Below, piece by piece: positions 51,972 through 62,012 of a stretch of 64,000 nucleotides of DNA. Under the pieces are notes generated by a model. That model worked only from the letters and a program-made list of their open reading frames with translations, was not told the origin of the DNA and did not search any database. Numbering within the stretch: the first letter of the stretch is position 1; each line of letters opens with the position of its first letter. Position numbers and translations under genes: made by a program. Origin of the DNA: Flavobacterium marginilacus (GTDB taxonomy: Bacteria; Bacteroidota; Bacteroidia; Flavobacteriales; Flavobacteriaceae); assembly GCF_026870155.1 (NCBI RefSeq), contig NZ_CP113975.1, positions 2,790,001-2,854,000 on the forward strand, read 5' to 3'.

Positions 51972-52958
51972 TTAAATTGACATAATATCTGACACACGAA
52001 GTAATTCCTGATCAATTTCTGTATGTCCTTTGATTGCTTGTTCCAAAGGTGTAAGTTCAATTTTATCAGCCAATAAACCAACCATATAATTAGATTTACC
52101 TTCTAATAAACATTCAACAGCTTTTACTCCCAAACGACTCGCTAAAACCCTGTCAAAACACGATGGTGCACCACCACGCTGCATGTGTCCTAATACTGAT
52201 ACGCGTACATCATATTCTGGAAAATTATTCTCAACATAATCTTTAAGTTCAAAAACAGTTTTACCTATTTTATCACCTTCTGCGATTACCACTATACTTG
52301 ATGATTTTCCTGCTGCTTTGCTTTTTCGCAGAGAATCCAATAAACGGTCTAATCCTAAATCTTCTTCAGGAATAAGAATTTCTTCAGCACCGGCACCAAT
52401 ACCGGCATTCAATGCTATATGGCCTGCATCACGCCCCATTACTTCAATAAGAAATAATCTATTATGAGAACTTGCTGTATCACGAATTTTATCAATTACA
52501 TCTACAACTGTATTCAGAGCGGTATCATAACCTAATGTATGGCTTGTACCATATATATCATTATCAATCGTTCCCGGAATTCCCATTACTGGAAAACCAT
52601 ACTCCGAATTAAAAATTAAAGCTCCAGTGAAAGAACCATCGCCTCCAATAACCACTAAAGCATCAATACCTGCTTTTACAAGGTTCTTGTGTGCTTTTGC
52701 ACGTCCTTCCGGAGTTTTAAAATCCATGGACCTTGCCGATTTTAAAATAGTTCCTCCTTTATTTACAATGTTATTTACACTTCGGGGTCCCATTTCTTTA
52801 AAATCCCCTTCAATCATTCCTTGATAGCCTCTATAAATACCAACACATCCTATGTTATGAAAAGCGCACGTTCGAACAACAGAACGAATGGCGGCATTCA
52901 TACCTGGAGAGTCTCCTCCAGATGTAAGTACACCTATCTTTTTTATTGTTTTTGACAT
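51972..52958 (-). CDS. pfkA: ATP-dependent 6-phosphofructokinase
   Basis: A 328-residue cytoplasmic enzyme. TSGGDSPGMNAAIRSVVR starts the ATP site; GGDGSFTGA has Gly in the position that marks ATP-dependent enzymes; GTIDNDIYGT carries the catalytic Asp; LIEVMGRDAGHIAL binds fructose 6-phosphate. A -7 box TATCTTTG (minus strand, 53001-52994) is 36 nt before the ATG. First gene of pfkA-gap. Confidence 0.97.
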   Translation of the reverse strand: MSKTIKKIGVLTSGGDSPGMNAAIRSVVRTCAFHNIGCVGIYRGYQGMIEGDFKEMGPRSVNNIVNKGGTILKSARSMDFKTPEGRAKAHKNLVKAGIDALVVIGGDGSFTGALIFNSEYGFPVMGIPGTIDNDIYGTSHTLGYDTALNTVVDVIDKIRDTASSHNRLFLIEVMGRDAGHIALNAGIGAGAEEILIPEEDLGLDRLLDSLRKSKAAGKSSSIVVIAEGDKIGKTVFELKDYVENNFPEYDVRVSVLGHMQRGGAPSCFDRVLASRLGVKAVECLLEGKSNYMVGLLADKIELTPLEQAIKGHTEIDQELLRVSDIMSI

Positions 52959-53276
52959 TTTTTTAAGTATTAAAGTGTAAATTTAGCAAATATCAAAGAT
53001 ATTTTAGGGGTGCTTTCTAAGATTTTAATAAAATAACTGAAATTCAAACGTTTTCGTTGATAAGTTTTCTCTATTAGAAAAAAGCTTGTAATTAATTCCT
53101 TTTTTCAAACTATACTGCTGGCTGTAGGATTAATTTTCTTTATAAATTCATTTTCTAAAAAACAATAAAAATTCATTTTTTAGATATAAAAATAAAGATC
53201 CAAAATTGAAATAAAAGCAAAATTAATAAAATCCACAAAAAAACAAACAATACACTAAAAAACAACAACTTATAAA
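52959..53276. other. Intergenic region between tamB and pfkA
   Basis: 318 bp of AT-rich sequence. It holds the pfkA -7 box (52994-53001, no matching TTG) and two AAATTCATTTT words near 53145 and 53170. No gene or clear terminator was found. Confidence 0.4.
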
Positions 53277-56200
53277 CTAATCTTCTTCTGGAAGAACAGC
53301 ATCTTGATTAACTTTAGGCTTATCTGCTTTTGGAGCGTCAGGTTTTTTGAAATTGATAAAATTGGGGCTAAAATTTGAGTCACTGTCAACTTGTTTTACT
53401 TTCGTAGTATTTACTTTGTTTAACTTATTACTTTTAAACATCTTATCTACTAATTCTTTAAAAGTATCAAAATCTACCTCATAAGAAATACCTACCCCTT
53501 GTGTGTAACCAATATCCTGTCCTATATAATTGATATCATTTTCTTTATTAAAGAAATGCAGATTAAAAGAGCCATCTTCATTCATTCTGTATTTAATATC
53601 AATATCTCCAACAACTGATGATTCATGAACACCTCCAAATGGAACGCCAATTTTTCCGTTTATAGTAATTCTTTCATTAACTTTTGACGATACTATTGCT
53701 TCAAATCTTCCGTCGGTTTGCGAGCTAGGTCTATTGTCGGGCGAAACAACATTAAAATTCATTGTAAACTTATCATCTGTTGAAGACACAATACTGCCCA
53801 GCATCCCAGAAGCGGTTTCATACAAACTCGATGATACTGCCTGGCTAGAGCCGTCTTTGCTTAAAAAACTTCCTGTTGATAACAAATACAAAGCTTGTGT
53901 CTGTCTAACATCTTTGTCGGATAACTCAGACTCCAATTCTGATTTCATTACACTTTTAATCGTTGGGAATTCTATCATAAAATCAGGTTCCGGATGTGCC
54001 AAATCGCCATGAATCCCAATTACAACTTCAACATCAATTTTCTTATTAACATTCGAATTTTCTAGAAGCAAAGCAGGATTAGCAGATGTTTTATAAACAG
54101 CTTCAAGGTTTAATTGTGCTCTCATAGGGTTTCCTTCCCAAACAATAGAACCTCCTTTTTTGACATTAAACTTTTTATCTATTAGTCCGCCGTATTTAAA
54201 ATTATAAGTTCCGTCATATGGAAGGAAATCACCCCACATCTTAAAATCACCTAAGGTATTTATTTTAAACAACAGGTTTCCATTCCCCCTGCCTTTCATA
54301 CCGTGTCCAGAATTCCTGTCCAAAATCACTTCCACTTCCGCATTTGGAGTAATTTCCAAATCAAATTCTAATTCAAGTCCGTTATAATTTCTAGTCTTTT
54401 CAACAATCCCTTTTTGCAGATTGAATTTTTCCTTAGGAGTTATGAAATGAATAAAACTGTTTTCACTTACACTTTCAGCATTATTTATTGGTATTTTGAG
54501 AACAGAGCCTTTTTCAGATTTAGCATCTACCTTAATGAACAATCCGTTTGCTGGACCTTTGATTGTTGCATTTCCGTTAATAAAAGCAGTTCCAAAATAA
54601 GCCGCATCTTCGCTATCCTGAGTATCCAGGACAAGAAGCCTTTTAGAATTTACACCCAAATCTAATTTCCAATCCGAAAAATTCTTATGCTCCACTACCC
54701 CGTTCAAAGTCCCAGTTGTCTTAAACTTAGTATCGGTTATCGTATTATTTCTGAAAAGAAACTTTTCATCCGTCAAATCAATAATCGTTCTGTCTTTTAA
54801 GGCATAATCAACATTCAAATAAGGTATGCTCAAACCTCCATTATTTACAAAAAGACGTCCGTTGATATCTGGTTTCTTTACAGAACCTCCAATGGTTGCA
54901 TTACCAGAAACAACTCCTCTGATATTTGAAATAACATCACCGCCTAAAGAACTTAAGGTTGCCAGATTGAATCGGTCAAATTTTAAATTTAAATCAAACA
55001 ATGTCTCTTTATTTATAATCTCAAAATTTCCGTCAGCACTAAAAGATTCGAAATCTTTATTTTCAATAGTTGAATATAAAGTGAATTTTTTGAGGTTTTC
55101 ATCTCCTTTTATGTCGAATTTTAAAACACCAAGATCATAGTTATTGATTTTTAAATTATCAACAACCAATGAAGCAGTCGGCTTGTAAACGAGCTTATTT
55201 TGATTAAAATTAATTTTACCGTTTAAATTTCCGTTAATAGCAAAACTTTCCTGAGCCGATGTCAGCGCATTAATATCAAAATCCTTAAATTCCAGATTAA
55301 CATCCTTATAATTACTTCCTTTAAATTCACCATTGAGCTTTATTTCCTGTTCTTTATTGGTAAGTATAAAATCATCAAGCTTGAACTCACTTAACTTTTT
55401 ATCAAAAACTAAACGGTTATTAGGCGAATTTGATTCATTAAAAAACCACAGACTGTTTTTTAATTTAATTTCCGATTTACTAAAACCAACCACATTTTTA
55501 TTATCCTTATCAATAGTATGGTATAAATCCAAATTAAAATAGTCATTACCCTTGGAACCTCCTTTAAATTCTGTTCGGAAAAACAAAGTATCTTTTGAAG
55601 TGACATTAATAAGGCTGAAATCCCGAATTTTATACATTTTTGTTTTAATGCTGTCCAATTCGATATATGCGTTATACAATGGATTTTTATTATCAATAGC
55701 AACTCTTATATTATCAAAAGAATTATCCGCAGCGGTTATCGTTGGAGAATTAAAATTAAACTTAAATTCATTATTGTCTGAATTAATAATTCCTTTTACA
55801 ACGGTGTTCTCACTTATCTTCATTTCAGGAAAAAAAACTTCGACAATTTTATTATATACTTCAAAATTAAATTTCAGAAACTGGCCTTTTCTAACTTTTA
55901 CCGGCCTATAATTTGTATAAAGACTTCCTAAAGAATTAGAGATCAGGCCTTTTAATTCAGCAAATTTAAATTTACCAATAATAGTACCGTTCGTAATATC
56001 AGGAGCGGTGATTTTTATAGTACGAATTCTCTTTTCGTCAAAACTGGAGTTTAGATTAAAATCATTAAATTGATAAGTATTTTTTGGGTTAACATAAACA
56101 GCATTATTGATATAAATATTTCCATGCAGATTCTCAATTGAATTTCCCTGCACATTAACGATAGCGTCACCTTTGAATTGAGAAATTGTATCACTTACAA

Positions 56201-57716
56201 AATTCAATTTGTGCAGCTGCGCATTATCTATTTTTATCTGAAAATCATATTGGCTCTCTTTTTTACTTAAATTAACCAACCCGTCAAAATTCATTTTTAG
56301 GTTTGGATCATCGACAATAATTGATCCTTTATATAATGGCAGTTTAAAATTTCCGTTTATTTTTATGTTTTTATAATCATAACCATTATACGCAAATCTG
56401 GAAATTTCTCCCTTCAAAGCTGTATCTAAATATTTTTCAGAAAATCCTTTTCCATCAACATCCAAATTCAAACTTACCTGCGACAGATTCTTATTATCCA
56501 GCAAATTACCAACATTAAAATCATGCAAAACAACATAACCTTTGTATGTTGCTTTATCACTTTGATTCATGTCATTAATTATAAATTTAGACGTAACCGC
56601 ACCTAAATCAGTTTTTGCAGAAAGATTTGCATGAATAGAAGTAGTTGTGAGCTGTGTATTTCCTACCAATGAAACTTTTCCAAATTTCTTCAAAATAACG
56701 GGCAGTTTTTTACCTAAAACATTAGGCAGAATACCAGCTAAATCATCATAATCAGAATTCAAATGATCAAACTTTCCATTCATATAGAATTTTTGATCTT
56801 TATTACCCAAAAGATTTTTAAAATTTATAAAACCTATCAGCCTTGTGCCTCTATTGTCATTTAGGCTCAGATCTAAAAGTTTTAAATTATTCAAAGGACC
56901 TGTAATATGACTTCTAAGTCTAAAAACTCTATTTTTACCTAATTCATCATAAAAACAGCGGACATCATTAGAAGCAATTTTGGCCGATTTAAATTTAAAA
57001 TCAAATTCTACCTTATTCACAAAATCTGAAAAATCCTCAATTTCATAATTCAATGCTGCGTAACCTTTAATACTCGATTCTTCGGTTTTTAATTCCATTT
57101 TATCAAGTATCATGTGCTGCTGCGTGAAACTGTAATTTCCTTTTAGGTTTTTAATGTACACACCTCTATGGTCCAAAAAGGACATTTTTTGGATATTAGC
57201 ATAGACTTCTGGACCATAGACTTTGAAATTGGTAAGCGATATTTTCAATCGGGTAAAATCTACAGATACAGGAGTTGTATGATTTTCATCAGTCAATATA
57301 AATCTTCCATTTGACAAATCAACACTTGTAGCAGTTAATAAAAAATGTTTTTTGGAAGGAGTTTTACTTTTCCCGAAAGCATCAACAAAATAATCCAGAT
57401 TTGTCTTTTTTTCTTTTTTATACGTTTTTAAATTAAAAAGTACGCCATCCAGAGCTACATCATTAAAAATCAAATCGCCATCCAGCATTTTTTTGAAACC
57501 AAGAATTGAAGTATTGATTCTTTTGGTGTAAATTAAAGTATCTTTATGATGATCAATAATTAAAACTTTTTTAAGCTTAACACCTCCAAAAAGAGTTAAC
57601 TGCACTTCATCAACATTCATGTGAATTCCAAAATCATCATTCATGCTTTCCATGAAATACTTTGCCAGCTTCGTTTGAACAAAAGGTGTTGTAATGGCTA
57701 TAAAAAGTACTAACAA
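53277..57716 (-). CDS. tamB: TamB-like translocation and assembly module protein
   Basis: A very large protein of at least 1479 residues. A single N-terminal membrane helix is followed by a long beta-strand-rich periplasmic stretch (AsmA-like repeats) and the C-terminal DUF490/TamB domain (GTYNFKYGGLIDKKFNVKKG; GMLGSIVSSTDDKFTMNFNV). It bridges the inner and outer membranes, where TamB-like proteins move phospholipids or help barrel assembly. The start is unclear: TTG at 57716 cuts into the membrane helix, and upstream codons RIKKIKKIVFRTFVGLILLL are in frame and look like the true N-terminus, but contain no ATG. The C-terminus ends in an acidic, Lys/Pro-rich tail. Confidence 0.88.
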   Translation of the reverse strand: MLVLFIAITTPFVQTKLAKYFMESMNDDFGIHMNVDEVQLTLFGGVKLKKVLIIDHHKDTLIYTKRINTSILGFKKMLDGDLIFNDVALDGVLFNLKTYKKEKKTNLDYFVDAFGKSKTPSKKHFLLTATSVDLSNGRFILTDENHTTPVSVDFTRLKISLTNFKVYGPEVYANIQKMSFLDHRGVYIKNLKGNYSFTQQHMILDKMELKTEESSIKGYAALNYEIEDFSDFVNKVEFDFKFKSAKIASNDVRCFYDELGKNRVFRLRSHITGPLNNLKLLDLSLNDNRGTRLIGFINFKNLLGNKDQKFYMNGKFDHLNSDYDDLAGILPNVLGKKLPVILKKFGKVSLVGNTQLTTTSIHANLSAKTDLGAVTSKFIINDMNQSDKATYKGYVVLHDFNVGNLLDNKNLSQVSLNLDVDGKGFSEKYLDTALKGEISRFAYNGYDYKNIKINGNFKLPLYKGSIIVDDPNLKMNFDGLVNLSKKESQYDFQIKIDNAQLHKLNFVSDTISQFKGDAIVNVQGNSIENLHGNIYINNAVYVNPKNTYQFNDFNLNSSFDEKRIRTIKITAPDITNGTIIGKFKFAELKGLISNSLGSLYTNYRPVKVRKGQFLKFNFEVYNKIVEVFFPEMKISENTVVKGIINSDNNEFKFNFNSPTITAADNSFDNIRVAIDNKNPLYNAYIELDSIKTKMYKIRDFSLINVTSKDTLFFRTEFKGGSKGNDYFNLDLYHTIDKDNKNVVGFSKSEIKLKNSLWFFNESNSPNNRLVFDKKLSEFKLDDFILTNKEQEIKLNGEFKGSNYKDVNLEFKDFDINALTSAQESFAINGNLNGKINFNQNKLVYKPTASLVVDNLKINNYDLGVLKFDIKGDENLKKFTLYSTIENKDFESFSADGNFEIINKETLFDLNLKFDRFNLATLSSLGGDVISNIRGVVSGNATIGGSVKKPDINGRLFVNNGGLSIPYLNVDYALKDRTIIDLTDEKFLFRNNTITDTKFKTTGTLNGVVEHKNFSDWKLDLGVNSKRLLVLDTQDSEDAAYFGTAFINGNATIKGPANGLFIKVDAKSEKGSVLKIPINNAESVSENSFIHFITPKEKFNLQKGIVEKTRNYNGLELEFDLEITPNAEVEVILDRNSGHGMKGRGNGNLLFKINTLGDFKMWGDFLPYDGTYNFKYGGLIDKKFNVKKGGSIVWEGNPMRAQLNLEAVYKTSANPALLLENSNVNKKIDVEVVIGIHGDLAHPEPDFMIEFPTIKSVMKSELESELSDKDVRQTQALYLLSTGSFLSKDGSSQAVSSSLYETASGMLGSIVSSTDDKFTMNFNVVSPDNRPSSQTDGRFEAIVSSKVNERITINGKIGVPFGGVHESSVVGDIDIKYRMNEDGSFNLHFFNKENDINYIGQDIGYTQGVGISYEVDFDTFKELVDKMFKSNKLNKVNTTKVKQVDSDSNFSPNFINFKKPDAPKADKPKVNQDAVLPEED

Positions 57717-57919
57717 AAGTAATATTAGTCCAACGAAAGTACGGAATACTATTTTTTTAATCTTTTTGATACGCAGTGTTTTTGTTTTTTTTGTACAAAT
57801 AAATAATTTGCCTTTAGAAATGGCAATATCTTAGCTAAAAATATTTAATTTTGGCACAGCTGTAAAAATACTCTTTTTATGGTAATCCATCAAATATACT
57901 TCAAAAATCATCTGTTTAT

Positions 57920-58942
57920 ATGCAAATTCCTGAGGTTTTTATACTTGCCATAGAAAGTTCATGCGATGATACTGCTGCTGCTGTATTGTGTAACGACAAA
58001 GTACTGTCTAATGTTGTTGCCAACCAGTTAATTCATAATCAATATGGCGGCGTGGTTCCAGAATTAGCTTCCCGCGCACACCAGCAAAACATCGTTCCTG
58101 TCATTGAAGCTGCGTTAAAAAAAGCTGATATTAAGAAAGAACAATTATCTGCAATCGCTTTTACACAAGGCCCAGGACTCATGGGATCGCTTTTGGTTGG
58201 CAGTTCGTTTGCAAAATCAATGGCATTGGCATTAGGAATACCTTTGATAGCCGTAAACCATATGCATGCCCATATTCTGGCTCACTTTATAGATGAAGAA
58301 GGTTTTGACAAACCTGAGTTTCCGTTTTTAGCATTAACCATTAGCGGCGGACACACACAGATTGTAAGAGTTGATGATTTCTTTGATTTAACAGTTATAG
58401 GAGAAACAACAGATGATGCTGTTGGTGAAGCTTTTGACAAAAGTGCCAAAATCTTGGGGCTTCCCTATCCCGGTGGCCCTTTGGTCGATAAATATGCCCA
58501 ATTAGGAAACCCAAAAGCATTTCCTTTTACCAAACCAAAAGTTCCCGGATTAGATTTTAGCTTCTCTGGATTAAAAACAGCAATTTTATATTTTATTCAA
58601 AAGAAAAAAATTGAAAATCCTTCCTTTATAGATGAAAATATAAATGACATATGTGCATCCATTCAGCATACCATTATTGAAATTTTAATGGATAAGTTAA
58701 AAATGGCTGTAAAAGAAACGGGAATTAAACAAATTGCTATAGGCGGCGGAGTTTCTGCCAATTCTGGAATCAGGAATACTTTGAAAGCGACTGAAAACAA
58801 ATACGGATGGAAAACTTTTATTCCAAAATTTGAATACACAACCGATAATGCTGCAATGATTGGGATTGTAGGGTACCAAAAGTTTTTATCTCAAAAATTT
58901 GAAACAGCCGATGTCGTTTCTAAAGCAAGAATCCAATTTTAA
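57920..58942 (+). CDS. tsaD: tRNA N6-adenosine threonylcarbamoyltransferase
   Basis: A 340-residue cytoplasmic ASKHA-fold enzyme that adds threonylcarbamoyl to A37 of ANN-decoding tRNAs. LAIESSCDDTAAAVL, the metal motif NHMHAHILAHF, GGHTQIV, GEAFDKSAKILGLPYPGGP and AIGGGVSANSGIR are all typical. It is divergent from tamB and first of a tsaD-rsmE-DUF4159 run with gaps of 2 and 3 bp. Confidence 0.97.
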   Translation: MQIPEVFILAIESSCDDTAAAVLCNDKVLSNVVANQLIHNQYGGVVPELASRAHQQNIVPVIEAALKKADIKKEQLSAIAFTQGPGLMGSLLVGSSFAKSMALALGIPLIAVNHMHAHILAHFIDEEGFDKPEFPFLALTISGGHTQIVRVDDFFDLTVIGETTDDAVGEAFDKSAKILGLPYPGGPLVDKYAQLGNPKAFPFTKPKVPGLDFSFSGLKTAILYFIQKKKIENPSFIDENINDICASIQHTIIEILMDKLKMAVKETGIKQIAIGGGVSANSGIRNTLKATENKYGWKTFIPKFEYTTDNAAMIGIVGYQKFLSQKFETADVVSKARIQF

Positions 58943-58944
58943 TT

Positions 58945-59652
58945 ATGCAGTTATTTTACAACCCAGCAATAAACGAGACTACTGAGGCTTTTTCTTTTGA
59001 CAAAGAAGAAAGCAGACACATTATTAAAGTATTGCGTAAAAAAGACGGAGACACTCTACATGTTACCAATGGATTAGGATTATTATTTAAAACTGAAATC
59101 ACTTTAGCCTCAGATAATAAATGCACCGTTCAGATAGTATCCGCTGAGAAAACTGAAGCTCCCAAATACAAACTGCATCTTGCTGTTGCTCCAACAAAAA
59201 TGAATGACCGTTATGAGTGGTTTCTTGAAAAAGCAACTGAAATTGGCATATATGAAATCACGCCTGTTATTTGTGACCGCTCCGAAAGAAAAGTAATCAA
59301 CATAGAACGATTTGAAAAAATCATTCTTTCGGCCATGAAACAATGCAACCAAATGTATCTTCCTAAATTAAATCCAGCTGTTACTTTTAAGGAATTTGTA
59401 AAGACAGAAAAAACTGGAACAGTATTAATTGCTCATTGTGAAGAAACCAATAAAAAATCACTAAAATCAGTTGTTACAGCTGGTACAGATTATACAATAT
59501 TAATTGGCCCAGAAGGCGATTTTTCCAGTAAAGAAATTGAACTGGCGCTTGAAAACAGTTATATTCCTGTCTCTTTGGGTGAAACAAGATTAAGAACAGA
59601 AACGGCAGCTATTGTAGCCTGCCACAGTGTTGTCTTTACAAACGAAGATTAA
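58945..59652 (+). CDS. rsmE: 16S rRNA (uracil1498-N3)-methyltransferase
   Basis: A 235-residue SPOUT-class methyltransferase. An N-terminal PUA-like domain (ESRHIIKVLRKKDGDTLHVT) is followed by the knotted SAM-binding domain with EKATEIGIYEITPV, LIGPEGDFSSKEIELA and SLGETRLRTETAAIVA. It methylates U1498 in the decoding region. Starts 2 bp after the tsaD stop. Confidence 0.96.
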   Translation: MQLFYNPAINETTEAFSFDKEESRHIIKVLRKKDGDTLHVTNGLGLLFKTEITLASDNKCTVQIVSAEKTEAPKYKLHLAVAPTKMNDRYEWFLEKATEIGIYEITPVICDRSERKVINIERFEKIILSAMKQCNQMYLPKLNPAVTFKEFVKTEKTGTVLIAHCEETNKKSLKSVVTAGTDYTILIGPEGDFSSKEIELALENSYIPVSLGETRLRTETAAIVACHSVVFTNED

Positions 59653-59655
59653 AGT

Positions 59656-60294
59656 ATGAAAAAAATATTGCTTGTATTATTATTGCTTTCTATACCTTGT
59701 TTCTCTCAAGAAATTGCTTTGTTAAAATACAATGGCGGAGGCGATTGGTATGCTAATCCCACGTCTCTGCCTAATTTAATAAAATATTGCAATGCAAATA
59801 TAAATACACGAATAAAATCCAAACCAAGAACAATAGAACCCAACAGTCCCGACTTGTTTTCTTATCCATTTGTACATATGACAGGACATGGAAATGTTGT
59901 TTTTAGTGATTCCGATGTTACAAATCTTAAAAAATATTTATCGGGTGGAGGTTTTCTTCATATAGATGATAATTATGGTATGGATAAGTATATCCGCAAG
60001 GAAATAAAAAAAATATTTCCAAACAATGACTTACTTGAGATTCCGTCAAGCCATCCTATTTTTCAGAAACCTTTTGTTTTCCCAAACGGTCTGCCAAAAA
60101 TTCACGAGCACGACGGGAAAAGACCTCAAGCTTTTGGCATTTTTGTAGAAAACAAACTTGTATTGCTCTACACTTATGAATGTGATCTTGGCGATGGCTG
60201 GGAAGATGCTGAAGTTAACAATGATCCATTTGAAGTCCGGGAAAAAGCTTTAAAAATGGGAGCAAATATTATCAATTACATTTTTACAAATTGA
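59656..60294 (+). CDS. DUF4159 domain periplasmic protein
   Basis: A 212-residue protein. The signal peptide KKILLVLLLLSIPCFSQ is followed by a single DUF4159 domain: LKYNGGGDWYANPTSLPNLI, FPFVHMTGHGNVVF-type sequence, YLSGGGFLHIDDNYGMDKYI and FGIFVENKLVLLYTYECDLG. The fold is related to class I glutamine amidotransferases, but no catalytic triad is evident. Function unknown. It is coupled to rsmE (3 bp) and followed at 27 bp by a MITE-like repeat. Confidence 0.88.
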   Translation: MKKILLVLLLLSIPCFSQEIALLKYNGGGDWYANPTSLPNLIKYCNANINTRIKSKPRTIEPNSPDLFSYPFVHMTGHGNVVFSDSDVTNLKKYLSGGGFLHIDDNYGMDKYIRKEIKKIFPNNDLLEIPSSHPIFQKPFVFPNGLPKIHEHDGKRPQAFGIFVENKLVLLYTYECDLGDGWEDAEVNNDPFEVREKALKMGANIINYIFTN

Positions 60295-60321
60295 TTTACT
60301 ACAATCCGCTTTTGTAAAATA

Positions 60322-60474
60322 TTATATGACTGTCCGTAAATAATACCATGTATTTTTTTCGCCAATAATTACGCAGCTTCTCACAGACTTCATTACTTTA
60401 AAAAAAAATCTGGGTAAATCTTTTTAACCTGATGCTAATTCGATCTGTTTGGCATTAGTTAAAGATAGTCATAA
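60322..60474 (+). repeat. MITE-like element, copy B
   Basis: Second copy of the element at 39254-39408, inverted relative to it. It starts TATGACTGTCCGTAAATAAT and ends TTAAAGATAGTCATA; the two ends are inverted repeats. It begins 27 bp after the DUF4159 stop, with the same end toward the gene as in copy A. Confidence 0.7.
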
Positions 60475-60903
60475 AATATCATTTTAAAACTCATAGAACT
60501 AATACATTTTCCTTCCTTAACCACTTTTTTAAAGTGCAAATGTTTGTTTTTTAACATCCGAAAATCTATTTTTTTATATTGAAAAAGTTACTGATGAGTT
60601 AGTTTATCAATTCATTAAAAATATATTGATGCTTTTTTTGGTTTTTTAAATCAAAATTTAACAAGTTAAATACTATTTTTAAACAATCACTTTCATTCAA
60701 ACAGAGGATATTAAAGCTATATTTAACATAAAAAAACCTACGTAATTACCCCCAAATAGCATTTTTACAACCCAGCAAAAACAATACTTTCTTAAAAAAA
60801 GGCTTAAATACATGTTGTGAAAATTTGCCATTAGCATGTTTTTGTTATAAAATTGTAAAACAATTAACCAAACAAACTATTATTTAACAAAATCATTACA
60901 ATT
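60475..60903. other. Intergenic region upstream of the M43 protease gene
   Basis: About 430 bp, AT-rich, between the MITE-like element and the protease ATG. No gene, repeat or confident promoter pair was recognised in it. Confidence 0.35.
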
Positions 60904-61854
60904 ATGAAAAAATTAATTTTATCAGCAACTGCTTGCTTAATGTTGTTTTCTTGTCAAAACGACCAAAACGAATTAACTACTGATGCAACAAATGCAGTTA
61001 CACAAAGAAAATGTGCAACGCAAGATGTTTTGGAAGCTCAATTAAAAGCCGACCCAACATTAGCCATTAGAATGAATCAAATTGAAGCTTTTACTCAGAA
61101 GGCATTATTAACAAAGCGTTTAGTAAATGGAAAAATTGAAATTCCAGTTGTTGTTAATGTTTTATACCGAACTACTTCTGAAAACATTTCTGCCGCACAA
61201 ATTCAATCTCAAATCGATGTTTTGAATAAAGATTATAATGCTCTAAATTCGGACTACAACTCTGTACCTGCTTTATTTGCAGGAGTTAAAGCCAATGTAG
61301 GTATTACGTTTGTATTAGACCAAATAGTGAGAAAATCCACAACAAAAACTTCATGGGGAACAAATGATGCAATGAAAAAAACAAGCACAGGCGGTCTTGC
61401 GCCAATCTCTCCAACTACAAAACTTAATATGTGGGTTTGTACTATTGGAGGTGGAATATTAGGTTACGCACAGTTTCCTGGTGGAGCTTCGTCTACAGAT
61501 GGAGTTGCCATTGATTCTAAATATTTTGGATTATCTGGATCAGCAAATGCGCCCTTCAATCTAGGAAGAACCGCTACTCACGAGGTGGGACACTGGATGA
61601 ATTTAAGACACATATGGGGGGACGCTACTTGCGGTAGTGATTTGGTATCAGACACACCTACACATAATGATAAAAATTTTGGTTCACCAGTTTATCCACA
61701 CTATAGCACTTGTGCTGGTACTCCAGTAGAAATGACAATGAATTATATGGATTACACCGATGACAATGCAATGTATATGTTCTCAGCAGGACAAAAATCT
61801 AGAATCTCTGCCATATTTGTTTCAGGTGGTGCAAGAGCTTCATTTGGAATATAA
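60904..61854 (+). CDS. M43 (pappalysin-type) zinc metalloprotease, lipoprotein
   Basis: A 316-residue exported protease. The signal MKKLILSATACLMLFSCQND gives a lipidated Cys17. A pro-region of about 70 residues leads to the metzincin domain: HEVGHWMNLRHIWGD supplies the zinc ligands His226, His230 and His236 with catalytic Glu227, and MTMNYMDYTDD is the Met-turn. CTIGGGILGYAQFPGG is typical of M43 (ulilysin-like) enzymes. It has no type IX secretion C-terminal domain and ends after the catalytic domain. It is monocistronic with a terminator. Substrate unknown. Confidence 0.9.
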   Translation: MKKLILSATACLMLFSCQNDQNELTTDATNAVTQRKCATQDVLEAQLKADPTLAIRMNQIEAFTQKALLTKRLVNGKIEIPVVVNVLYRTTSENISAAQIQSQIDVLNKDYNALNSDYNSVPALFAGVKANVGITFVLDQIVRKSTTKTSWGTNDAMKKTSTGGLAPISPTTKLNMWVCTIGGGILGYAQFPGGASSTDGVAIDSKYFGLSGSANAPFNLGRTATHEVGHWMNLRHIWGDATCGSDLVSDTPTHNDKNFGSPVYPHYSTCAGTPVEMTMNYMDYTDDNAMYMFSAGQKSRISAIFVSGGARASFGI

Positions 61855-61880
61855 TTTTCCCATTATATTTTAGTTTTAAA

Positions 61881-61908
61881 AACTCGCTTCTTGTTAGCGG
61901 GTTTTTTT
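61881..61908 (+). terminator. Intrinsic terminator of the M43 gene
   Basis: AACTCGCT pairs with AGCGGGTT (one G-U pair) and is followed by a T run, 26 bp after the stop. Confidence 0.8.
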
Positions 61909-62012
61909 ATCTTTATAACCTGAGGAAGTTCGAAAATTAAGGATTTCATCAAAAAAAAAACAAGCTAGCTTTAAATGAAATCACACTCAGATATATAACT
62001 AAATACAATCAT

